DNA from: Spirometra erinaceieuropaei | Lineage: Eukaryota; Platyhelminthes; Cestoda; Diphyllobothriidea; Diphyllobothriidae | Length of the DNA: 64,000 bases | Assembly: GCA_902702965.1 (NCBI GenBank) | Contig: CACRXP010000421.1 | Span: 361,432-425,431 of the forward strand | Direction of reading: 5' to 3' | Part shown: piece by piece, positions 55,416 through 64,000 of the stretch | How the letters are laid out: each line of letters starts with the position of its first letter | Numbering within the stretch: position 1 is the stretch's first letter | Translations under genes and position numbers: made by a program | The notes under the pieces: generated by a model | Databases searched by the model: none | What the model was told of the DNA's origin: nothing | The model's input: the letters and a program-made list of their open reading frames with translations, nothing else

Positions 55416-58400
55416 CATTCTGGTGACATCTGTTTTTTCCCACAACTCGGAAAATGGCCTGATGATTGTACTGCTCTGAGTACTCTCATTGCTTAGATGC
55501 TATAAGCATTTTAAGAAAGCTGTGACGTTTACTGATTTATGGTGATTGCATGCCTGAATACATTCCTTCTGTTTTACCCTGAAGCCCCGGCCTACGGCTC
55601 TCGCGGGTATCCACATGATGAAAGTCAATGAGTAATCAGGAAATTTTACCGAATGGTTTAGATTGTAGTGCACACGGCACAGAACTTTAATGGCTTACAA
55701 TGCGCGGTTCCGTTTGTCAAGTCCTTCCAGCCTTGCCTTGACATCTGGTTGCCTGATACGATAACCAAGCCAAAAATGGTCCTTCTGGTTTGATTTACTT
55801 TCGTCAACAGCGTCTCTTTTTATTGAACTGGCTTAGAGGCTAAAGAGATCAAAGCTAGCGTGTCATATGGGAGGAAAGCTTGGTGATAAGTTGTGGTCAA
55901 GCAAAGTTGGCTGCCTATGTAAAGTGAACGTTAGGGCAGAAAGCTCGAACTACCTTGATGGGTGTTAGCCAGCGTCAGTAAATGAGCAACACTAAGGAGC
56001 GATTCTAAAAACAAGGATAGTCATATGGATGTGTCCCATCTAAAGTCATATTTTTGATTAGTCTTTCAGTCGCCGCCCATGTCCCCGACAGTTATGCTAT
56101 CAAGGGCCTAGGTCGTTTATGAACAAAAGTGGACAGCTGTATTGTGAGAACGAGACGTACACAAGCTTGTTTTGCGCGCCCCTTTTACCGACTCTGCACC
56201 ATTATTCCTTGTAAATCCTACCTGGTGTCTACGTGTCAGGCCTGATTCTCATTCACGGCAGCTGGTTCCAGCCGCCTGCAGCCTGATCGACCGTGTCCAG
56301 AGCAGGCTGGCAACACCACTCAACCAGAGGATTAACTCTAGGCGGGGAAGATGTCAGTGGGCCATGTTTACATTTGAGGTCGCCTGGGTCGAGAATCTCA
56401 TCACCTGCTACCCCCTTCCATTGTCCGCCTCGTCGCGCCGATGCACTAGCTCCGCCCCCTCCCGCTTCACCCCCCTCCCCCATGATATCATAAATAGTGA
56501 CTCGCTCCGGGAGTGGGTTTGCGCCCCGATGCGCCAATATGGGACTAACCATCGTGGGACCGCCCCAGTGAACCCAACGAAATAACTGTCAACTGCCCGC
56601 AGCCCCCGAAATTAAGAAACGTCCGTACAAAGTTCTATGTTCGATGACAAATTCCAAAAACTCTCTGGCCGAGGTAAACACAGCTAAGTGAACAGGTCTC
56701 AGGTAGGTGATTCAAGGAGTTCAACTTAAAAATCGGGGACCAACCGAGATTTTAAGAGGATAGTGTTACTTATGTGAATAAGACTTCCTGACACAGTATG
56801 CGCCCCCCGTGTCAGCCATCTCCTCCCGATCCCTCTTTAGATCTTCTTGACTCTGTCTTTACACCGGGCCTAGGACGGCGAAGGAGAGAGGGCGTTTAGT
56901 CCAAATGTACTATCTCTATTAACCGATTTATGCGCATGTCCCTGTTCCTGCGTCCGCACTGATGTGGGTCACACGGTGGACATAGTCGGTAATGACGGTC
57001 AACTTATCGACCCCCCTATTTATTTCTATCTGGGAAATTCCGGACAGTCATAGGGAAAGAAAAGAATGTGCTAGTTGACACATATCGCATATCCCATAGT
57101 GCTGTTGCATTTTGAGCATAGAGCTTCCGTGTAGAGAAGGTGGAGCTGCGGTCAATCATCAAATCGAATAGGCATTTACGACATGACGTTGTGAAAACCT
57201 TCGGAATCAATTTTGAGGCCCATCAAAAGACCAAACCTGAGAGCATACGAGGTCTCCATTATGACTGACGCTCTGCGGGGATGTAAGACACGGCTCTTGT
57301 GCTCAGAAGTTATTGCGCGGCTGGATGAATTTAGTCTTCGGTGGTTGTGCGCTGTTCTTCAAACTCGCATCTCTCATTATGCTTTCAATGAACAACTGCA
57401 CAGTCTGTCGTCAACGGAGCCAGTTAACTGTACCCTTCTCATCCGGCCGACTGAGCCTACCGGAAGCCGCCAAGGGTGCCAGTTCGTCTAACCCCACTCC
57501 GACTGACAATGACATCGAGGTAGCCAACTGATGACGTAGGTGGTCGTGCTGAGATCTGACAGTCGAGCGTATCCCTGGCCCCAGCTGCTGGCGTACCGGC
57601 TGGAGGAACTTCGTTAGAGAGTCTGTGACTACCAGACTGTAATGGATAACAACTATTTGCGATGACATGAGTCCGCACCTTATGTCCGACTGAACCATTT
57701 GGATTGACGTTATTGGCAGTACAAGTGAATAGTTTATGTGGGATTTTGACCTTAGAAGGTATAATCATCTATTTGGTTTGATAAAAACTGTCGCGAAGGT
57801 ATAAAATGGAAGATACTCGGTTGAATTAGGCCGTACTTTTTCAATCCAGTTAGCCATTTTAACTGAGCCACTATGAAACAAGTAGAAAAAAATTACAATT
57901 AACATCGACGAGTTCATTGATAACCGCTCATCCGTGTGGATGTGATAACGTGGCGGGCAGAATTGGTCAGCAAGGTAATCAGGAAAATGGCAAGCCTGTT
58001 AAGAGTCTTAATAGGGAAAGCGAAAAAGGAAACAAGTACAACTCCACCCTGCAGCCGTTACCGACCACAATGCTCCAAATCGGGTGTGGGCGGGTTTTCC
58101 GATAATATGGTTTTGTTTATCGTGCGATACTTGTGAAAAAACTCGCAGACGTTAAGAAGTCACGTTCTATTTTTGTGGTGCATACTTGATTTGTGATTCC
58201 AAAAGATGCAACTAGATAGATCTTCTTCCCATTAGTGCTCGCTTTTCCAAGCCGCTAGGATGTTTCTGATTGCCACATTGGTGATAGGCGAATCACAGCA
58301 CTGCGTTTTTAATTTAATGCCGGTTGATCCTTAACATTCTCTAACCTATTTATGATGGTGCTAGAGGCCACAAATGTTGTTCTTACACCAAATGAACTTG

Positions 58401-58530
58401 GGAGTATACATATGATGTAGCTTTTGCTTGGAAAAGTGTTATTTGCCCGAATGTCAGCATTTCCCTGTCTAGGTCCCATTCCGGTGTAGGTTTCTTCCTT
58501 GCACAATCACAAACGGATTTTGTTCAAAAG
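55416..58530. other. Unclassified sequence with a family B fragment
   Basis: 56170-56585 is GC-rich and looks repeat-derived; its frames have no domain. 57400-57770 has overlapping frames without domains. Otherwise nothing recognised. Confidence 0.4.
56815..57005 (+). repeat. Dispersed repeat family B, partial copy
   Basis: It matches the 3' half of 49930-50510: 'gatcttcttgactctgtc', 'acaccgggcc', 'ggcgaaggagagagg', 'tgatgtgggtcacac', 'ggtggacatagtcgg'. Confidence 0.5.
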
Positions 58531-58539
58531 CCATTATAT

Positions 58540-58880
58540 GGCGATTGTCCCTCTAACTGTGCTCTTCTTCGAAATCTTTTGTACTAAAGGATAATCAAGT
58601 TTCCTTTGTTGGCAGGCCCATGATAAACCATCTGCTTGTATCCATGGATACCAATACCTCAAATGAAAATAGTGGCGGTCATTATTAGTCGATTTGCGAT
58701 CCAATCCATGGAGAAATGGTTGCCCATCTTCATTTAACTGAACTTCGAACATGAACAGTATTCTTGAATTAGCTGCTTCCAAGGAAACCAGCAATTTTAC
58801 TGGGAACGGGCAAGATTTTGTCGATATAAGGCCGCATTTGGCGTCGAAGGTTTGCCGTAATTGTCCTTGCAAACTTTTCG
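58540..58880 (-). pseudogene. Possible second Penelope-like RT relic
   Basis: A 112-codon minus frame contains ILFMFEVQLNEDGQPFLHGL and DRKSTNNDRHYFHLRYWYPW, then ADGLSWACQQRKL. This loosely parallels the post-YVDD segment of Penelope RTs (I-F-E-E-dG-PFLD, RKPT-DRYLH-YHP, GLV-R). YVDD itself is not visible. The resemblance is by eye only. Confidence 0.35.
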
Positions 58881-59106
58881 CAAATATTCCTGCCAGGTTA
58901 GTAGGTTTCGCTTTCTCATGTGAGTTAAGCGGACTTTAAACAATACATACATGTATTTTGTTAATTGCTAGGGGTATTACACCGGTGAGGTTTGATTGCT
59001 GATCAAAAGTAGACAAACATCTGGGCGGGTAAGACGCAGATTCGGCCGCCACAGATGCATAATTCTAGAAATGTATAGCAAATTTCGAGTTCCAGGTGTA
59101 TGCATA

Positions 59107-59255
59107 AGTGAAGAAGAAGTTTCGAGCACCGGAGCACTTTGTTTATTGTCCTGAGCTTTCAGACTCGTACAGGAGTCTGACGATGGACTCCTGTACGAGT
59201 CTGAAAGCTCAGGACAACAAAAAAGTGTTCTGGTGCTCGAATCTTCTTCTTCACT
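59107..59255. repeat. 149-bp fold-back (near-perfect inverted repeat) with hammerhead-core sequence
   Basis: The arms 59107-59177 and 59186-59255 are complementary almost throughout, around an 8-base centre (tgacgatg). Examples: gagctttcagactcgtac pairs with gtacgagtctgaaagctc. The plus strand also holds CTGACGA at 59177-59183, GGACTC/GAGTCT as a possible stem II, and GAAAGCTC at 59203-59210, which is hammerhead order with a two-pair stem III. Confidence 0.75.
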
Positions 59256-59259
59256 CACG

Positions 59260-61205
59260 TATAATAAAGCCATGCTGCCATCTACAAGATCGCAGAAAAC
59301 TCTAATTTTTGGACTGCAGTCCTAAAACGGTAACAACACACTGTCAAACCCAAATGTAGTTTCCAGTGTCTCAAAACTGAACACTATTACGAAGCTCAAC
59401 TTAAGTACGTTTATTTTCAAGGCTACCAACAGGACTGTGTTCTATTGTAATTCCTTACCGCCGTAAGTACACAAAGCCCCCTGGCATTGTACTATTTTTC
59501 ACGATTTTCGATTGGAGCAGGTGCAGACGCACTTTCCAACAGATGCAGGAAAAATAAAAAGCACTAGCAGCCATCCCTCCGTTGTCTGGACAACAAGCTA
59601 ACCTGATCTCGGATAATTTGGTAGATAAGAAGCGGCATACATTCCAGTGGTTTACAGCAGTTCGGCAGAATATGAGGAATTTAAAGTGATTTAAAGTGAT
59701 CCCTCTTGACTTCATGTGAAAGGACCTTACTTTTGGTATTCAAAAGAGTTCACACGCTGCATTAAGAGGCCTCGTATCCTGTTTCGTAAACCAAATAGCA
59801 AAATCTCTAGCCGTCAGATGACAAGTTCTCTTCAAGGCATGACAAATTCTACAAGTCATCCAGTGAACGAGATAATCCGACCACTGACTTCCCGCCATAA
59901 CTGCTCGTCTGCCATGAGTTTTATGCAAAAGACATAAATTTCCATAAAAGTTGCATTATTTAACTTATGATCTCTTAATATGAAGATAATGGCAGAATTT
60001 CAAGATTTTCATATGCGACTTTTCACCTTTCCGTTCTTCTAGAAATCTGGTAATCCATCTGATTTCACAACACAGCATCAGAATCTCTCGGCCATCGACT
60101 CAGCATCAAGGAAAGGCTAAGTTCGAGAAGGCTATGGCTGCGTCAGCAGCACTTAATAATGCTGAAGAGATCCGGTGTTTAGTCACGCAGGTGAGAAGTA
60201 TAAGACAAATTAGAGGCCGATGATTATGATCACAACGACGACGACGGCGACATACCTAGAGTATATGTCAGAGGACTCTTAGGCCATTTGAGCTTTTAAA
60301 TGACTCTAGTCCCGGTAGAGAGCCGCAGAAAACGAAGGAAAGACCAATGCGCATGCTATCCGAAGACTAACCAACCTCTGGGGCTACGGATAGCCAGCTG
60401 GTAGGAAAACAAACAAGAATGTAACTATGGTATTAGCGGGTGTCTCGATGCTATACCTTTTGCGGTTACAAAGGATTATGCTTCCCAGTCATTCTGAGTA
60501 TTATTAAGAAGGTGGGGACGGATGCATCTGAGCTAGTTTTTACGAGGAACCCGCCATCTTCCTGCTCATTACAGTTGAATCTTCTGTCACGTCCGACCTA
60601 AACCGGTGGAGCGGATCAGCGGGCCGGAAAATGTCATCACATGATAGGGACGTTTGAGGTCCCGACAGCTTTGTGCTCGTCTTAATGCCTGCTCGAACTG
60701 GAGTTAGCGGACTACGCGCGATTAGCGACAGCTGTCCTGCCTTGCGCACGTCCCTAATCCCACACCGATCAACCTTGAAAGGGAGACATCAGTAGCTGTC
60801 TCTACCTTGTCCCCCCCCCTAGCCCCATTCCGACGCCCGGCGAACCTCCCACTCAGGCAAGTCATGTCAACCCTGCCACCGCACAGTCCGAGGGTCTAGT
60901 CACCGCCGTCTCCTCTCTGCCCCTTCCGACGTCAGAAGGCTGTCCTAAAACCGCCGAGGGGACGTCACAGCCGTCGTCGACCTGACCTGTTTCGCACATA
61001 TTTATGGGGCTCCTGTCAACACTTTCTTCTCCCTCCCAGCGCCTCCCAAGCAGTCGGCGTCCGTGGGAGGCGGCCCTGGAGGAACCGATAGGGCTTGTCA
61101 CTTGTCAGACCCTGTGAAGTGTGCATTCACTTTGCATTCAACAAGTGGGCTGAATGGAATTAACTCAGATTCAGGTAGCGTTAATGAGCACGACAGCCTG
61201 GTCCT
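59260..61205. other. Unclassified sequence, no gene recognised
   Basis: 59260-60500 is AT-rich with nothing recognised. 60540-61110 is GC-rich and repeat-like without a convincing product on either strand. Confidence 0.4.
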
Positions 61206-61209
61206 TCGT

Positions 61210-61420
61210 CACTAGTCCACTATTGTGAGGTTATAAATGTGGCCGAAGTTCTGAAATGTGTTTTCAATTAGACAGGACTACTTAAGTTGGATCGTACTAG
61301 TGATTATAGTGTAGCATGATCCCCAACCATCTCAGTCACTCCAGGACGCCAACTTTTGAATGCATTTCTTGACTGTTTGCAAGGACAGAACTCACTTAAA
61401 AAGGACCATATAAGCAGTAT
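61210..61420 (+). repeat. Dispersed repeat family D, copy 2
   Basis: Collinear with 3990-4260: 'ccgaagttctgaaatg', 'gacaggactacttaagt', 'ttatagtgtagcatga', 'atctcagtcactccagga', 'acttttgaatg', 'tgcaaggacagaactcactt'. Confidence 0.45.
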
Positions 61421-62657
61421 GTTTTTCCTACCGGTTTCCCATGACGTTATAAATTCGGATATATTTTAGAGAAAACGGTCAAAACACGCTTTCTCGAGCA
61501 CATCTGATAACAAATCACGCCTTCCTCAAATGTTACATCCGAATGAATGATATATTTTGCTTTTACCGAGTTATTGGATTCCCGAATGATGTTGAGTCCG
61601 AGCGACTGCTGCATTTGAGTTTAGGGTTTACAGTCTAGAAGAAAGGAAAATCATCAAGGAGAGACCATGTAGGGCTCATAAAACTGTGCAATAGATGTGG
61701 GCTATATTCCATACTCCACAGGCAGCAATAGCAAACTTCTAATACGATGCTATTTAAATGGACATTTTATGGCCTTAAAATTCTCAGGTCAGATGTCGTT
61801 ATGTAGCCGCATCTGAGATATACAAACCCCAGCCACCTGTAATACAATACTGGTAGTGATAGAGGGTTTTTACAGGTGGGGCCGGATAACGCACCGGCGA
61901 CGAGGTCAAGTAATTGTATGCAAAAGAAAAGTTATTGGGAATGCGCAGCTATACGGGCAACCGTCTCGACCGGCGGGCTAAACCAGGTGAGGGCGCTGTG
62001 CACTTGTGCCGAGTGCACAGCGTACCGCGGACTCCGCCGGATGGATGGTCGGATGAAACACTGCGCCGGCATCGTCGAGACGAGGCTCTGCCTGGTACGC
62101 CGTTGGATAACTGCTGCCGGGACGGGTCTCTGCGTCGCCTTCGCTGAGACGCGCCCACCCCCGCCGACGGAGACCGCGGACTCACGGCACATGCGGTCGT
62201 TCTCCACTACGAACATAAAAGTCGTGGCCCCATAGTGGGATCCGGTCGCGCCAACCAGGCACATGGGCAGCCCGATTCAGGGACGGCACTGCCTGCCCCC
62301 GCGAGGGGAAGGGCCTAGAAAAGGTGGCCTAAAAAATGCTGGGCACCACGCCGTCTGCAGGCCAGCCAAGGCCGCAGATGCCATCAACACGGTCGAAACA
62401 ATCAAAATCGAAACAATAACAATACCAATAACAACAACAACAATCTTACTCACTCTCCTCATCCTAACTCTTCTTCCACTACCTCTGTCTATTCTCCTCC
62501 TTCGTCATCTTCTTCTCCACCTCCTTCCCGTCGCCCCACTCGTTTTCCCCAGACTGACAGGGTGAGCCCGCTCACTCTGGCAGCCTGGAATGTTTGTTCC
62601 CTTTTAGACAATCCGAGGAGCAACCGACCGGTACGGAGGACGGCGCTAGTGGCATGA

Positions 62658-64000
62658 GAACTGGCGCGCTACAAGGTGGACATCGCCGCACTCAGCGAGA
62701 CCCGATTCTCCGAACAAGGCCAACTGGAGGAGGTGGGTGCCGGCTACACCTTCTGGAGTGGTCGACCCAAGGCAGAGCGACGAGACGCGGGTGTCGCCTT
62801 TGCCATCCGGACCGACATCGTGGGACGACTACCCTGTTTGCCGCAGGGACTCAACGACCGCCTAATGAGCCTCCGTCTACCTCTCCGGCGAGGAGGCAAG
62901 TTCACCACCATCATCAGCGCCTACGCTCCGCCGATGACCTGTTCCGACGCCGTCAGAGACAAGTTCTACGAGGACCTGCACGCCCTCTTGGCGACTGTGT
63001 CGAAGGCGGACAAGTTGATTGTCCTTGGCGACTTCAACGCCCGCGTCGGCACAGACCATACTGCCTGGAGGGGAGTGCTGGGTCCTCACGGTCTCCGCGG
63101 CTCCAACGACAACGGCCTGCTTCTCCTCCGCACCTGCGCAGAACACCGCCTCACCCTGACGAATACCTTATTCTGTCTGCCGGAGCGAGAGAAGGCCACC
63201 TGGAGGCATCCTCGGTCGCGTCAGTGGCACCTGCTGGACTATGTCCTCGTCCGGAGGCGAGATCAGCGGGACGTGCTGGTGACGAAGGCGATCGCGGGTG
63301 CTGATGGGTGGACCGATCATCGCCTCGTCATCTCGAAGATGCGTATTCGCCTACAGCCTCGCAGGAGACCTCAAGGTAAGCGACCCCCAGGTAAGCTGAA
63401 TGTTGCTTTGTTGTCTTTGCCTGCTCACCGTCTCCATTTCAGCAATGAGCTAGCTCAACGGCTAGACAATCTTCCTATCCCTGCCGCCGCCGCCGCCGCC
63501 GACGACGCCGCCGCCGCTGCCGAGAACACCTCCGTGGAAAACCGCTGGTGTCAACTACGAGACATGGTCCAGTCGACGGCGCTCGCCGTCCTCGGTCGCG
63601 CTCCCCGCCAACACCAGGACTGGTTCGACGACAACGACGCCGCCATCAGAAATCTGCTTGCTGAGAAGAACCGCCTCCACAAAGCCTACGTAGATCACCC
63701 TACTCAGGACAACAAAGCTGCCTTCTACCGCAGTCGCCGACAGCTTCAGCAACGACTGCGCGAGATGCAGGACGCCTGGACTGCTCGCAAAGCTGAGGAG
63801 ATCCAAGGCTACGCGGACCGGAACGAATGGAAGACCTTCTTCTCCGCGATCAAAGCTGTCTACGGTCCGCCGACGAAGGGCACCGCTCCTCTCCTCAGCG
63901 CCGACGGCAGCACTCTCCTGGCCGAGAAGACGCAAATCCTACAGCGATGGGCCGAGCATTTCCAGGGCGTCCTCAACCGCCCTTCCGTCATCTCCGACGC
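62658..64000 (+). CDS. APE endonuclease and RT linker of the RTE-like LINE, open to the window end
   Basis: This frame is open for about 447 codons from 62658 to the window end with no stop. It continues in frame from LTLAAWNVCSLLDNPRSNRP upstream, separated only by a TGA at 62655-62657, which looks like CGA (Arg) mutated by one base. Endonuclease motifs: LAAWNVCSL (N), [10 protein letters not shown] (catalytic Glu), [32 protein letters not shown] (DFN), [31 protein letters not shown], and [14 protein letters not shown] (SDH-equivalent TDH). Then a linker with poly-Ala from a GCC run (63484-63525) and [16 protein letters not shown]. It makes the target nick for reverse transcription. An ATG is not obvious. 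Confidence 0.85.
63483..63526 (+). repeat. (GCC)n run encoding poly-Ala in the LINE ORF
   Basis: Near-uninterrupted GCC units give Ala6-Asp2-Ala5 in frame. The older copy at 47-49 kb lacks it, with only ADANTS-type residues there, so the run has expanded or contracted since divergence. Confidence 0.8.

Larger units (their letters stand above)
61880..64000 (+). mobile_element. RTE-like LINE, young copy, 5' half (runs off the window)
   Basis: A GC-rich 5' leader (61880-62400), a short (AAC)n-type run (62400-62445), a pyrimidine-rich Ser/Pro/Thr-coding tract, then the ORF. Composition is sharply GC-richer than the sequence before 61870. The RT, zinc-finger tail and 3' UTR should lie beyond 64000. 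Confidence 0.8.

Noticed and set aside
62594..63304. 236-codon plus-strand frame
   Set aside because: It is a shadow of the real endonuclease frame at 62658-64000, which carries all the motifs.

Overview
This is nuclear DNA of a eukaryote with spliced genes and heavy retrotransposon load, most likely a flatworm and probably a tapeworm (diphyllobothriidean-like). The reasons are: two animal genes split by many GT-AG introns; two introns of only 39 and 43 bp at the 5' end of one gene beside multi-kilobase introns further 3', a pattern described for schistosomes; and LINEs of types I associate with flatworm genomes, including RTE-like elements with a C2H2 zinc-finger tail, a CR1-like LINE and Penelope-like elements with hammerhead ribozyme motifs. 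The species call is inference from family resemblance and no search was run.

Gene 1 (109-13998, + strand) is the 3' part of UBE4B, the U-box ubiquitin chain-elongation factor (yeast Ufd2). Eight exons keep phase throughout and give about 450 codons, ending in the U-box and a stop at 13996-13998. Gene 2 (27944-44503, + strand) is the exosome RNA helicase MTR4 (MTREX/SKIV2L2), apparently complete at the 5' end. Eleven in-phase exons give 956 codons, then an exon or exons for the C-terminal winged region are missing where the assembly has an N gap (44187-44296), then the last exon encodes the conserved C-terminus. One MTR4 intron uses a GC-AG donor.

The rest is mobile DNA or unrecognised. 9.9-15.0 kb and 33.3-33.5 kb carry a tRNA-derived SINE-like family, often as inverted pairs. 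17.0-17.9 kb is an orphan zinc-finger tail of the RTE-like LINE (minus). 21.85-25.99 kb is a nearly full-length but dead CR1-like LINE (plus). 26.0-26.4 kb is a Penelope terminal fragment with a hammerhead motif (minus). 37.0-39.75 kb is a decayed Penelope-like element, antisense inside an MTR4 intron, with RT, GIY-YIG and a downstream hammerhead motif. 47.2-49.65 kb is an RTE-like LINE copy (minus) that has lost its RT. 55.04-55.41 kb is a solo 3' end of that LINE. 58.5-59.3 kb holds a possible second Penelope relic and a 149-bp fold-back containing hammerhead-core sequence. 61.9-64.0 kb is the 5' half of a much fresher RTE-like copy that runs off the window. Two further unclassified dispersed families (called B and D here) recur across the window.

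UBE4B and MTR4 lie in the same orientation but are 14 kb apart, so nothing suggests co-transcription. No RNA gene, CRISPR array or prokaryotic feature was seen. The most noteworthy signal is the recurrence of minimal hammerhead ribozyme motifs with a two-base-pair stem III at Penelope-type ends.
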